Of a DNA stretch of 64,000 bases, positions 34,568 through 44,024 are shown piece after piece. Source of the DNA: Hyphomicrobiales bacterium. Its GTDB lineage: Bacteria; Pseudomonadota; Alphaproteobacteria; Rhizobiales; Xanthobacteraceae. Under the pieces are notes generated by a model. It saw only the letters and a program-made list of their open reading frames with translations, was not told the DNA's origin and searched no databases. Both the position numbers and the translations under genes were made by a program. Positions within the stretch are counted from its first letter, which is position 1. Each line of letters begins with the position of its first letter. The DNA is taken from NCBI GenBank assembly GCA_009377695.1, contig WHTP01000014.1:1-64000 (forward strand), written 5' to 3'.

Positions 34568-37219
34568 TCAGTTTTCGGCGAGCGCGCGCGCAACGATGTC
34601 GCCGACGTCGGGTGACAGCGACGGCTGCGCGGCAACCCTGCGCAACGCCGCTTCCGCATGTGCGCGCCGTCCCGGTTCGAGCACGCGCCAGCTTCGAAGC
34701 GCGGTGAGGAGACGCGCCGCGACCTGTGGATTCTTCGGATCAAGCGCAAGCACGGTGTCAACGAGCAGATCGTAGCCCGCACCGTCGGCACGATTGAGTT
34801 GCGTCTGGTTCGACATCGCGAACGACACGAACAGCGCGCGCACGCGATTGGGATTGCTCATCGAGAACGCCGGATGCGACGTGAGCGCCTTGACGCGGGC
34901 GAGGGTCGCGGGCTCCGGGATCGACGCCTGCAGCGACAGCCATTTGTCGACCACCAGCGCGTTGTCCTTGTAGCGCTGGTAGAAATCGTCAAGCGCGGCG
35001 GCGCGTTCCGGGACATCGCGCAGCGACAGCGCCGTAAGCGCGGCCATGCGATCGGTCATGTTGTCGGCGTCGCGATATTGCTGCGCCGCGAGCGCGACCG
35101 CGTCAGGCGCCCGTGCGGCGACCATGAAGTCGAGACAGGTGTTGCGGAGCGCGCGCCGTCCGGCGCCGGCGGCATCGGGCCGGTACGGGGACTTGTCTTT
35201 GAGTAGCCGATAACGATCTTGCAGCGCCGTCGCGAGATGCCGTCCTGCCGCCTCGCGCAATGCGGAGCGTGCCGCGAAGATCGCGTCGGGATCGACATCG
35301 CGTGCGATCTCACGCGCCATGTCGGCCTCGCTCGGCGGTGTCAGGGCGAGCGACACGAACGCAGGCTCGAGCGAGGCGTCGTCGAGAATCGCGGCGAGCG
35401 CATTGAGCAGTCCCTCGTCGCGGCGCGTGACGCCACCGGAGCGGATCGCTGCGACGTTGTCGGCCAGGAGACGCGTCGCCAGCGACTGCACCGCCTGCCA
35501 GCGATTGAACGGATCGGAATCGTGCGCCGCGAGAAACCGCAGATCGTCGCCGGAGAGATTGGCGACCACGCGCACCGGCGCCGAGAAGTTCCGGTTGAGC
35601 GACATCACCGGCGGCTCGGCAATGTTTTCGAAAACGAATGTCTCTGATGACTTGCGTAACGCGAGGATGTTGCGCTCCACGGCTCCGCTACCCTGGAGCT
35701 TGAGCGGCAGATCGCTGCCGTCGCGCCCGACCAGGCCCACCGCGAGCGGAATCAGCATCGGCTCCTTCGTGGGCTGGCCCGGGGTGGACGGCACGGTCTG
35801 CGCGATCTCCATCGAAAACGTTTTCGTGCGCGCATCGTGGCTTCCGGACACCACGACCTCAGGCGTGCCGGCCTGCGAATACCAGAGCATGAGCTGCGTG
35901 AGGTCGATGCCGCTCGCATCCGCGAAGCATTGCACGAACTGCTCGACCGTCGCCGCCTCGCCGTCATGGCGTGCGAAATAGAGGTCCATGCCTTTGCGAA
36001 AACTCTGCACGCCAACCAGCGTCTGCAGCATGCGCACGACTTCGGCGCCCTTCTCGTAGACCGTCGCCGTGTAGAAGTTGTTGATCTCGCGATAGACGCC
36101 CGGGCGCACCGGATGGGCGAGGGGGCCTGCGTCCTCCACGAATTGCATCGCGCGCAGGCCGCGGACGTTGCGGATGCGCTCGACCGCGCGTGAACTCTGG
36201 TCGGCGCGGAATTCCTGGTCGCGGAAAACCGTAAGGCCTTCCTTAAGGCAGAGCTGGAACCAGTCGCGGCAGGTGATGCGGTTGCCGGTCCAGTTGTGGA
36301 AATACTCGTGCGCGATGACAGCCTCTATGCCTCTATAGTCGGCGTCGGTCGCGGTATCGGCGCTGGCCAGGACGTATTTGTCGTTGAAGACGTTGAGGCC
36401 CTTGTTCTCCATCGCGCCCATGTTGAAGGTCGAGACCGCGACGATCATGAAAATGTCGAGGTCGTATTCGCGGCCGAACCTGACTTCATCCCAACGCATG
36501 GAGCGCTTGAGCGCGTCCATGGCGTAGGTGCTGCGTGCCTCGTTCCCTGGCTCGACAAAGATCCGGAGTACGACATCGCGACCAGACATGGTGCGGAAGC
36601 TGTCCTCGATGCAGGCGAGGTCGCCGCCGACCATCGCGAACAGATAGGACGGCTTCGGAAACGGATCGTGCCACACGACGAAATGCCGTCCAGTGTCTGG
36701 CACGTCGCCGGACGCAACGGCATTGCCATTGGACAGAAGCACCGGGCATTCGACCTTGTTCGCTTCGATACGGGTGGTGAACACCGCCATCACGTCGGGG
36801 CGGTCCGGGTAATAGGTGATGCGGCGGAAGCCCTCGGCTTCACACTGGGTGCAATAAGTGGCGCCGGACCGGTAGAGCCCCATGAGCTGGGTGTTGGCGG
36901 ACGGGTCGACGACCGTTTCGATCTCGAGGGTGAATGGCCGCTGCGGTGGCTGCGCAATGGTGAGGCTGTCGGGCTCCGCGACGAAGCGGTCGGCCGCGAG
37001 CGCGTCGCCATCGAGCGACAACGAGACGAGCTTGAGACCGTCGCCATCGAGGACCAGCGGTGCCGGGGCGGCGGCTTTCGGATTGGGCCTCAGCCGCAGC
37101 GCCGCGCGCACCCGCGTCGCGGTCGGATCGAGCGACACGTCGAGATCGACGGTCTCCACCAGCCAGTCTGGCGGGCGGTAATCCTCAAGACGGATCGGCA
37201 CGGACTGCTCAGTGCGCAT
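34568..37219 (-). CDS. pepN: Aminopeptidase N (M1 family)
   Basis: 883 residues, the E. coli PepN type. The substrate-binding GAMEN motif is at 268-272 (FNMGAMENKGLNVF). The zinc site HEYFHNWTGNRITC gives His304, Glu305 and His308, with the third ligand Glu327 in LKEGLTVFRDQEF. N-terminal beta domain about 1-190, catalytic domain to about 440, then beta and helical C-terminal domains. It is cytoplasmic and trims N-terminal residues from peptides. It is monocistronic; the start is 21 bp from hairpin module G. Confidence 0.96.
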   Translation of the reverse strand: MRTEQSVPIRLEDYRPPDWLVETVDLDVSLDPTATRVRAALRLRPNPKAAAPAPLVLDGDGLKLVSLSLDGDALAADRFVAEPDSLTIAQPPQRPFTLEIETVVDPSANTQLMGLYRSGATYCTQCEAEGFRRITYYPDRPDVMAVFTTRIEANKVECPVLLSNGNAVASGDVPDTGRHFVVWHDPFPKPSYLFAMVGGDLACIEDSFRTMSGRDVVLRIFVEPGNEARSTYAMDALKRSMRWDEVRFGREYDLDIFMIVAVSTFNMGAMENKGLNVFNDKYVLASADTATDADYRGIEAVIAHEYFHNWTGNRITCRDWFQLCLKEGLTVFRDQEFRADQSSRAVERIRNVRGLRAMQFVEDAGPLAHPVRPGVYREINNFYTATVYEKGAEVVRMLQTLVGVQSFRKGMDLYFARHDGEAATVEQFVQCFADASGIDLTQLMLWYSQAGTPEVVVSGSHDARTKTFSMEIAQTVPSTPGQPTKEPMLIPLAVGLVGRDGSDLPLKLQGSGAVERNILALRKSSETFVFENIAEPPVMSLNRNFSAPVRVVANLSGDDLRFLAAHDSDPFNRWQAVQSLATRLLADNVAAIRSGGVTRRDEGLLNALAAILDDASLEPAFVSLALTPPSEADMAREIARDVDPDAIFAARSALREAAGRHLATALQDRYRLLKDKSPYRPDAAGAGRRALRNTCLDFMVAARAPDAVALAAQQYRDADNMTDRMAALTALSLRDVPERAAALDDFYQRYKDNALVVDKWLSLQASIPEPATLARVKALTSHPAFSMSNPNRVRALFVSFAMSNQTQLNRADGAGYDLLVDTVLALDPKNPQVAARLLTALRSWRVLEPGRRAHAEAALRRVAAQPSLSPDVGDIVARALAEN

Positions 37220-37240
37220 CGGTGGGCTGTCTCGTTGTGG

Positions 37241-37316
37241 CTAGTGGTCCGATTCTAACATTCGCATGCCGTTTTGGCGGGCGATTTTGCGAATGTTAGA
37301 ATCCAAGGAACACTAG
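37241..37316. repeat. CTAGTG hairpin element, module G
   Basis: Outer stem CTAGTGGTCC / GGAACACTAG, core GATTCTAACATTCGCA and its complement TGCGAATGTTAGAATC, TT bulge on the right arm next to the linker CAAGTACAAATTG. The left half of the same type is at 5915. Confidence 0.87.
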
Positions 37317-37329
37317 CAAGTACAAATTG

Positions 37330-37408
37330 CTAGTGGAGTTTTGGATTTGACATTCGCGTCGGGTGTCTGCTGCAAGGTGGGTCGCGAATGTCAAATCCAC
37401 TCCACTAG
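37330..37408. repeat. CTAGTG hairpin element, module H
   Basis: Outer stem CTAGTGGAG / CTCCACTAG, core GGATTTGACATTCGC and its complement, TTT bulge on the left arm facing module G. Same type as module C (5825-5901). Together with the linker, CTAGCAA and TTGCTAG make a small third palindrome between G and H. Confidence 0.87.
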
Positions 37409-37571
37409 GTCGACGGGTGAACGTCCCCTTAACACATCCCGGGCGGCGCGAATTCCTCCAATTGCCTGCTCCAATTGCCTCGGCAATGCGGCATTTCGGT
37501 GTGTTCCCTTGCTTGGCGGCATGCTCTAGTGTCGGTAGAACGTTAAGCCGCATTTTCCGGGAGGGACGACC

Positions 37572-38558
37572 ATGATTAGAACCCGCGCAATCGGACTACG
37601 CGCAGTAGGGCTTGGCACAGGGCTTGGCATCGCCGCGCTGCTCGCCGCGAGCGGTGGTGCATTTGCACAGGATTATCCGACCCAGACGGTCAGGATTGTC
37701 GTCCCGTTCTCCGCCGGTAGCATTACCGACGGACTGGCGCGCATCCTGGCCGGCAAGCTGTCCACCATGTGGAAGCAGCAGGTCATCGTGGAGAATCGGC
37801 CCGGACTGCCGGGGACCGCCAGCGTCGCCACCGCGGCAAAGGACGGTTACACGTTGATGCTGACCTCCAACGGCCACACTATTGCGCGCGCGGTCAACAA
37901 GACCGTTCCGTTCAATCCGGTGAAGGATTTCGCCGGGATCAGCGTGGTGGCGTCGGCGCCGGTCGCGGCCCTCGTGCCGGCGGACTCGCCCGCCAAGACG
38001 CTCAAGGAATTCATCACACTGGCGCAGAAGAATCCGGGCAAGCTCAATTTCGGGTCGGCCGGCGTTGCCAGCACGACCTTCCTGGCTACCGAAGTCATGC
38101 GGCAGGAGGCCAAGCTCAACATGGTGCATGTTCCGTTCAAGGGGGCGCCCGAGGCGGTGACCGCGGTGGTCCGCGGCGACGTGCAGATCTATTTTGCGCC
38201 GATCCCATCGGCGGTATCGCTTGGTAAAGCCGGCAAGGTGAAGGTGCTCGCGGTCAATTCAGCCAAGCGCGCTCCGCAGCTTCCGGACGTGCCGACCGTC
38301 GCCGAGGCGGCACTGCCGAACTATCGATATGAGTCCTGGTTCGGCGTCATGGCGCCTGCCGGAACGCCGCCGGCGATCCTCAACAAAGTCAGCAAGGACA
38401 TTGCGGCGGTGCTGAAGATGAAGGACGTGATCGATCAGATGTACAAGGTCGGCAACATCCCTGCGCCGACCACGCCCGCGGAGTTCGACAAGATCATCAG
38501 CACTGATACGGAGCGCTATACCAAGGTGATGGCCGCCGCCGGCATCGCGCCAAAATAG
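37572..38558 (+). CDS. Tripartite tricarboxylate transporter (Bug/TctC) solute receptor
   Basis: 328 residues; GGGAGG precedes the ATG. Signal peptide about 1-33 (ending GGAFA). Bug features: QDYPTQTVRIVVPFSAGS, then IVENRPGLPGTASVATAAKD, GYTLMLTSNGHT and MVHVPFKGAPEAVTAVVRGD. It is a periplasmic receptor of an orphan type; the ligand is unknown. It stands alone between the pepN-side hairpins and the glycosyltransferase-like gene. Confidence 0.92.
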   Translation: MIRTRAIGLRAVGLGTGLGIAALLAASGGAFAQDYPTQTVRIVVPFSAGSITDGLARILAGKLSTMWKQQVIVENRPGLPGTASVATAAKDGYTLMLTSNGHTIARAVNKTVPFNPVKDFAGISVVASAPVAALVPADSPAKTLKEFITLAQKNPGKLNFGSAGVASTTFLATEVMRQEAKLNMVHVPFKGAPEAVTAVVRGDVQIYFAPIPSAVSLGKAGKVKVLAVNSAKRAPQLPDVPTVAEAALPNYRYESWFGVMAPAGTPPAILNKVSKDIAAVLKMKDVIDQMYKVGNIPAPTTPAEFDKIISTDTERYTKVMAAAGIAPK

Positions 38559-38764
38559 CGTCCGTGGGATTCATGCGCGTGACCGGCCGCAACAAGGCCG
38601 ACTCTCCCCACAAGGGGCCGACAAGGGGGAGGGTGACCGAGCCCGCGGCTTGCGCTGAGCACATCTGATCGGAACGTGCGCTCTAGATTCCGGTTGTACG
38701 CCTACGCAAGTCTCGGTATCTGCGTCCCGTGCGGCGGCCCCATGGCCGCCGTGTGAGGACGTGT

Positions 38765-39865
38765 ATGGATGCTTCCGAGGCCCGGGTCCTTGAGATCGGC
38801 GGCGACAATCTCATCAAGCGAGCGTTTCCAGACCGTACGACGCTGCTATGGACCGGCCGCCGGCCACTGGCCCGGGTGGAGCGTTTGTCGCCGTCCTCAC
38901 AGCGCGCGATCCATTCCGATTGTACGCCGGCAAGTTTCGCGCGTGGAATCCGCGACGCGGCCGCCGGCCGATACGATCTCATCGTCACCTATCTTCCGCT
39001 CTATTCGCCCTGGCATCCGCGCGACAACCTGCGCTCCTTGTTTGGCGACCTGTCGCACCCGTGGCGCGCCTATACGCGCGTCTGGGGTGTCTCCTGGCTG
39101 CGGCTGATCAAGCTGCCCGTTCCACTCGTCGCCATTGATTTCAACGACCATTTCGGGATCCGGCGCCCGGGCTTCTTCCTGCTCGACAAGGCCGACGTCG
39201 TTTTCAAACGCGAGCTTCCGGTCGACCGCTGGCAGGTGCTTGCAGGTTCGGCCCACCCGGCGCTGCCGACGCTGCGCATCCGGTCGAACCCACTCTGGAT
39301 CAGACGGCTCGAGAAGTTGCGCCCGATCTCGCTGCCGGCGCCGCCGGTCAATCCCGCAGCGCTGTGGGGTGGAGAGTTTCCGGACAAGACCGCCGACATT
39401 TTTTTCAGCGGTAACACGACCTTGAACTCGTGGGTGCGGCGAACCGGGATCGTGGCGCTGAAGCAACTCGCCGACCGCGGGATCAAGGTCGACATTCCCG
39501 ACCAGATCCTGCCCCCGGAGCAATTCTATCGCCGCATGTCGCGGGCGTGGCTCGCATGGTCGCCATCAGGGTTCGGCTGGGACTGTTATCGCACCAGCGA
39601 GGCGGCGCAGTGCCTGACCGTGCCGGTGGTGAATCATCCGACCGTCGAGCGCTACCGGCCGATGCTGCAGGGGCAGCATCTGATCCAGTACGATATCGAA
39701 GGCGACGGACTGATGCGCGCGGTCGAAGCCGCCCTGGCCGACAAGGCGCGGCTGAAGCAGATGGCGGTCGCGGCACGCGAGCACGTCATGACATATCTGA
39801 CGGCGCCCGCGCTCGCCCGCCATATCATCGAGACCGGGCTGTCGTTCGGGAAGAGTAGCGGTTGA
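38765..39865 (+). CDS. Glycosyltransferase-like (exostosin/GT1 C-terminal type) protein
   Basis: 366 residues from ATG 38765 (MDASEARVLEIGG). No TM segment. The middle contains ADVVFKRELPVDRW, as in exostosin-like or spore-protein-YkvP/CgeB glycosyltransferases, and the C-terminal half has FFSGNTTLNSWVRRTGIVAL, SPSGFGWDCYRTSEAAQC, VPVVNHP and EGDGLMRAVEAAL, typical of GT-B C-terminal domains where a late glutamate binds the nucleotide sugar. Donor, acceptor and pathway are unknown; no other polysaccharide genes are adjacent. Confidence 0.6.
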   Translation: MDASEARVLEIGGDNLIKRAFPDRTTLLWTGRRPLARVERLSPSSQRAIHSDCTPASFARGIRDAAAGRYDLIVTYLPLYSPWHPRDNLRSLFGDLSHPWRAYTRVWGVSWLRLIKLPVPLVAIDFNDHFGIRRPGFFLLDKADVVFKRELPVDRWQVLAGSAHPALPTLRIRSNPLWIRRLEKLRPISLPAPPVNPAALWGGEFPDKTADIFFSGNTTLNSWVRRTGIVALKQLADRGIKVDIPDQILPPEQFYRRMSRAWLAWSPSGFGWDCYRTSEAAQCLTVPVVNHPTVERYRPMLQGQHLIQYDIEGDGLMRAVEAALADKARLKQMAVAAREHVMTYLTAPALARHIIETGLSFGKSSG

Positions 39866-39903
39866 GCGCGCGTTGCTGGGGCTCGTCTCGAAGCGAGCCG
39901 GCC

Positions 39904-42249
39904 TCACCAGCGGTACCGGGCGCTCGCGATGACGGTGCGCCGCGAGCCGAAGAAGCAGTTGTTTTCGACGTTGTAACAGGTCGCCACATACTCCTTGTCG
40001 AACAGGTTCTTGGCGTTCACCGCAAAGCGGAAACCGCGCCAATCGTAGTGGATCGCCGCGTCAAACAAGGTGACCGACGGGATCCTGAACGGCACAATGC
40101 GGCCGCCGCTGAGCTCGGCCACATTGGTGTCGCTGCCGAAGTTGGAGCCGATGTAGCGCACGCCGGCTCCGGCCCCGAAGCCGTCGAGGGGACCACCGCG
40201 GAACGTGTAGTCCGCCCACACCGCCGCGCTGTGGCGCGGAATGCCGTTGGGTGTCTTGCCCACAATGGTGAGGTCGGTGTCGGCGGTGATCTTGGGCTCG
40301 AGGTAGGTGTAGGCAGCGCGCAGATCCCACCCGGACGTGAGGCTGGCGACCGCCTCCACCTCGATGCCGCGGGAGCGGATTTCTCCAGTCTGGATCTGGA
40401 AGAAGTCATGATCCGGATCGTTGGTCAGGACGTTCTGCCGGGTCAGATCGAAGGCCGCCACGGTTATAAACGCGTTCCAACCAGGCGGCTGGTATTTCAC
40501 GCCGATCTCGTATTGCTCGCCGGTCTCCGGCTTGAACGGCGTGCCGGCAAAGCTGGTACCAAGTAAGGGCAGGAACGAGGTGGCGTAGCTGACGTAGGGC
40601 GCCCATCCGCTGTCGAAGAGATAAAGGAGGCCGACGCGGCCCGTGAATGCCGTATCACTCTGGCTGCTGCTCGTGCCCTGGGGGAGTCGGTCGTCGGTGC
40701 GGGTCTTCGCCCAGTCGTGGCGGCCGCCGAGCTGGAATACCCATCGATCGAGCTTGATCTGGTCCTGGATGTAAATGCCGGTCTGCGTCTGCGTCTGGTT
40801 CACGTCATAGTACGGCGCTCCCGGCACCAAAGGCTGGCCGTAGACCGGATTGAAGATGTCGATCGGCGCGGAGCCCTCGGGACCCGTTCCTTCATAGGTT
40901 TGGCCGAAGTCGGCGAGCTTGTAGCGCTGATGGTCGAGACCGATGAGGAGCGTGTGAGCGAGCGGTCCGGTGCGGAACTTGGCCTGGGCCTGGTTATCGA
41001 TCGCAAAGGCATTGAGCTTGGAATTGCCGAGATCGCCGTATCGGTAATAGGTGCGAAGATCTGAGGACGGCGGGTTTGAGCCGGGCTCGGTAAAGCCGAC
41101 TCCGTACACCACCCGCTGGTTGGGGTTGTCGAGACCGGCGTAGCGGGCGTTCTGCCGGAAGGTCCAGATGTCGCTCGCCCGATGCTCGAACACGTAACCG
41201 ATCGAGTAATGCGTAGGGTTGTAGCGGTCGAACCCGGGCTCGCCGGGGAAGCGGTTTGATGGAATCTTCCCATGCGGATTCGGGAAGACCGTGCCCTCGG
41301 CAGGCAGGAACTGGGCGCTCCAACCGTTCCTCTCACGCTGGTAATGGCTGAGGATGGTCAGTGTGGTGTCCGCGTTCGGACGCCAGGTCAGCGCCGGCGC
41401 AATGAACACGCGGTCCTTGTCGACGAAATCGACTTGCGTTCCGCCGCCACTCCCGAGACCGGTCAGGCGATAGAACCAGTGGCCGTCCTTGTCGAGCGGA
41501 CCACTGAAGTCGAACCGGCCCTCCAGTTGCTTGAAACTGCCGAAGCCGACCTCGACCTCGTGAAACGGCCGATCCAGCGGCCGTTTGCTGACGTAGTTGA
41601 TGATGCCCGAGGGCTCGCCCTGCCCAAACAACACGGACGATGGGCCGCGCACCACCTCGATCCGCTCCGCACCATAGGGCTCGAGACAATTGAAGCTCGA
41701 GAAGCTGGTGCCTTTGAGTTGTAAGCTGTCCTTGTAGAAAAGCGTGTTGCCGGTGGCCTTGAAGCCGCGGATGTGCAGCCCATCGCAGCGAGGATCAGGG
41801 CCCCAGACCTCCGCCGACACGCCCGGCGTGTAGCGCAAAGACTCTGCCAGAGTGCGTACCCCCTGCGCCTGCATCTGGTCGGCGGTCACGACAGAGATCG
41901 ACTGCGGCGTTTCGATCAGTGGAGTGTCGGTCTTGGTGCCGCCCGCACTGCGCGTCGCGACATAGCCTTGCACCGGGCCGGTCGCGGTCTCGACAGGCCG
42001 CGGCGGCTCGGCCGGCTGCGTTGTGGGAGGCGGCGGCGGTCGCCGCGCGGCTTTCTTCGCGGCGACCCTGGGCGCCCGCTTCTGCTTCGGGCGCGCGGGC
42101 TGGACTGATACCGGCGGCAACGTAACTTGATTTGAATCAGGTGCGGCTTGCTGCGCTTCTTCGGCGTGACTGCTCTGTGTGGGTGAAGCGATGATCAGAA
42201 GCGCGGCGAATCCGATGTGTTGAGCACGCACGAACTTGGCCACAAGCAT
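39904..42249 (-). CDS. TonB-dependent siderophore receptor
   Basis: 781 residues. Signal peptide about 1-29, a TonB-box-like VTLPPVSVQP near residue 43, a Lys/Pro-rich stretch, then the plug domain (about 100-230; TPLIETPQSISVVTADQMQA and VEVVRGPSSVLFGQG) and a 22-strand barrel ending in the C-terminal aromatic SARYRW. The siderophore-receptor subfamily (FhuA/FpvA type) is indicated by RPLDRPFHEVEVGFG and by the NNCFFGSRRTV region. It imports ferric siderophores across the outer membrane with TonB. Iron control is expected, but no clear operator was identified. Confidence 0.93.
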   Translation of the reverse strand: MLVAKFVRAQHIGFAALLIIASPTQSSHAEEAQQAAPDSNQVTLPPVSVQPARPKQKRAPRVAAKKAARRPPPPPTTQPAEPPRPVETATGPVQGYVATRSAGGTKTDTPLIETPQSISVVTADQMQAQGVRTLAESLRYTPGVSAEVWGPDPRCDGLHIRGFKATGNTLFYKDSLQLKGTSFSSFNCLEPYGAERIEVVRGPSSVLFGQGEPSGIINYVSKRPLDRPFHEVEVGFGSFKQLEGRFDFSGPLDKDGHWFYRLTGLGSGGGTQVDFVDKDRVFIAPALTWRPNADTTLTILSHYQRERNGWSAQFLPAEGTVFPNPHGKIPSNRFPGEPGFDRYNPTHYSIGYVFEHRASDIWTFRQNARYAGLDNPNQRVVYGVGFTEPGSNPPSSDLRTYYRYGDLGNSKLNAFAIDNQAQAKFRTGPLAHTLLIGLDHQRYKLADFGQTYEGTGPEGSAPIDIFNPVYGQPLVPGAPYYDVNQTQTQTGIYIQDQIKLDRWVFQLGGRHDWAKTRTDDRLPQGTSSSQSDTAFTGRVGLLYLFDSGWAPYVSYATSFLPLLGTSFAGTPFKPETGEQYEIGVKYQPPGWNAFITVAAFDLTRQNVLTNDPDHDFFQIQTGEIRSRGIEVEAVASLTSGWDLRAAYTYLEPKITADTDLTIVGKTPNGIPRHSAAVWADYTFRGGPLDGFGAGAGVRYIGSNFGSDTNVAELSGGRIVPFRIPSVTLFDAAIHYDWRGFRFAVNAKNLFDKEYVATCYNVENNCFFGSRRTVIASARYRW

Positions 42250-42408
42250 TCGCTATTCCCCGACAGGCAATCACAGCTTCGTGAAATAACGATGGATCGT
42301 TTTTGAACGTCAACGATGAAACGCGTTGCCGCACGAATATCTTTCCGAATTCTTCTATTTCTAAAGTATCTCCATTTTGGAATCGCTTTGATCTGTGCCT
42401 GCGGCTGC

Positions 42409-42438
42409 AAAAGTGCTCATGAAAAAAGTGCTCATGAA
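42409..42438 (+). repeat. Tandem 15-bp duplication in the TonB receptor upstream region
   Basis: AAAAGTGCTCATGAA occurs twice without interruption (42409-42423, 42424-42438). It lies in the 237-bp gap between the receptor start and the CDF exporter stop. Confidence 0.8.
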
Positions 42439-42486
42439 AAGAGCGGGTCGACCAAGACAGCGCCCATGCGCAGAACGCCAATTCGC

Positions 42487-43863
42487 TCAACGCGGTTCGG
42501 CGTGGCCGACCACGCGCTTGAGCGAAGGGAAGCGAAGCTTCAGCACGCGCTCGAGGTCGTCGACTTTCTCGTGCACCTCGTCGACCGTCAGCGCAGGATC
42601 GATATGACAGTGGAAGTTCACGATCTCGCCGTCAGGGGTTTCGCGGACGCGTACATCATGGACGTCGCGCACTGAAGCGGACTGTGCGGCGAGCGCTACG
42701 AGCGCGGTCTGCACCTCCGCGACGCGCGTTGCGGGCGCGTCGCGCCCGGACAGTCTGCCCATTTGCAGCGGCTCGATATGGGTTTCGACCTCGACCTTGG
42801 GCCCGAGCTCGTCGCGCAGCGCGTCTTCGAGCGCGTCGGCGATTTCGTGCGCGCGCGCGAGCGACAGGCCGCCATCGACTTCGAGATCGAGCGACACCGA
42901 TAATTGCCCGCCGATGGCTTGCACGGTCACGTGGTGGACGGCGAGCGCACGGTTGCGCGCGATCACCATCACGCGTTCGAGGATGGTCTCATCGTCGAGC
43001 GCGCGTGGCACCACGTTGACCGTGGTCTCGGCCTTGCGGAATTCGCCACGTATGGCCGCCTCGACGCGGTCCTTGATCGTGGCGACCCGGTCAAGCGGGA
43101 TCGTGCGGCTGACGGCGATGTCGAGATCGACAAACAGGACGTCGCCGGCCGGCCGCACGCGTACGCGGTCGATCGCGACCACGCCCGCAATGCGCGTGGC
43201 GATCGCGCGGACCCTGTCCGCGACGCCGGTGGGCGCTGTATCGGTCAGCGTATCGATGGTGCGGCGGCCAAGCCGCCACCCGGCGATGCAGATGAAGACC
43301 GCCACGACCACGGCTGCTGCCGAATCCGCCCACGGATAGCCGAGCGCGACCGCGCCGAGGCCGGCGAGCACTGCGATCGACGACCACATGTCGGAGCCGA
43401 AATGCAGGGCGTCGGCTTCGAGCGCTTCGCTCGAGGTCTCGGCGGCGACGCGGTAGAGGAGGCGGGCGCGGAAGAAATCGACCACGATCGAAGCCGCAAT
43501 GACGCCGAAGGCTGCGATCGTCGCCTCGACCATGTGGTGCACTTCGCCGAACAGCCGATTGCCGGCCTCCCAGATCACGATGCCTGAGAGCAGGAAAAGG
43601 AGCGCGGTCTCCGCCAATGCGGTGACGCTCTCGACCTTGCCGTGGCCATAGTGATGCTCGTCATCGGCCGGCTTGTCGGACACGCGCACGGCAAAGTAAG
43701 TCATGACCGTCGCGGCGAGGTCGAGCAGCGAATGCGCGGCCTCCGACAGCACCGCCAGCGATCCGGTGGCGAACCCGACCACGGCCTTGGCGATGGTCAG
43801 TCCGCCCGACGCCAGGATCGAGGTGAGAGCGACGCGCCGCTTGATGTTCTGCTTTTGCTGCAT
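42487..43863 (-). CDS. Cation diffusion facilitator (CDF) metal exporter with extended C-terminus
   Basis: 458 residues from ATG 43863, where family members normally have about 300. Six TM helices lie in the first 200 residues; the metal site residues are in EAAHSLLDLAATV (TM2) and DALHFGSDMWSS (TM5), and DEHHYGHGKVES precedes TM3. After the membrane part come three successive segments of about 75 residues resembling the ZT dimerisation domain, about 210-290, 295-370 and 380-458. It exports Zn, Fe, Mn or similar ions. The three-domain tail is unusual. Confidence 0.9.
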   Translation of the reverse strand: MQQKQNIKRRVALTSILASGGLTIAKAVVGFATGSLAVLSEAAHSLLDLAATVMTYFAVRVSDKPADDEHHYGHGKVESVTALAETALLFLLSGIVIWEAGNRLFGEVHHMVEATIAAFGVIAASIVVDFFRARLLYRVAAETSSEALEADALHFGSDMWSSIAVLAGLGAVALGYPWADSAAAVVVAVFICIAGWRLGRRTIDTLTDTAPTGVADRVRAIATRIAGVVAIDRVRVRPAGDVLFVDLDIAVSRTIPLDRVATIKDRVEAAIRGEFRKAETTVNVVPRALDDETILERVMVIARNRALAVHHVTVQAIGGQLSVSLDLEVDGGLSLARAHEIADALEDALRDELGPKVEVETHIEPLQMGRLSGRDAPATRVAEVQTALVALAAQSASVRDVHDVRVRETPDGEIVNFHCHIDPALTVDEVHEKVDDLERVLKLRFPSLKRVVGHAEPR

Positions 43864-43986
43864 CGACTCTGATCCCGCCGCGGGCAGCGGTAGCGCCCGC
43901 CGCAACGGGCGTCAATGCAACTGCATTCAGTGCGAACGTAAGCGTCGTCTTCACATCCTTTCGCTCCGCGCCCTTTCGCTCTGCGC

Positions 43987-44010
43987 CATTGACAAAAAAA
44001 GTTGTCAATG
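43987..44010. promoter_or_regulatory. Perfect inverted repeat, likely operator of the HTH regulator
   Basis: CATTGACAA (43987-43995) and TTGTCAATG (44002-44010) are exact complements, spaced by AAAAAG, and end 14 bp before ATG 44025. The position and symmetry fit an ArsR-type autoregulatory operator. The TTGACA embedded in the left arm could also be a -35 box. Confidence 0.6.
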
Positions 44011-44024
44011 CCATTTTGGCGACC

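Larger units (their letters stand above)
37220..37571. other. Intergenic region filled with a hairpin pair
   Basis: 352 bp between the divergent pepN and TctC genes. The modules G and H occupy 37241-37408. The remaining 37409-37571 contains the promoter region of the TctC gene and GGGAGGGACGACC before ATG 37572; no gene seen. Confidence 0.7.

Noticed and set aside
42316-42675. Plus-strand frame with a lipoprotein-like start upstream of the CDF gene end
   Set aside because: The start has no Shine-Dalgarno, the frame runs through a tandem duplication and then antisense to the CDF exporter gene, and its composition is not protein-like.
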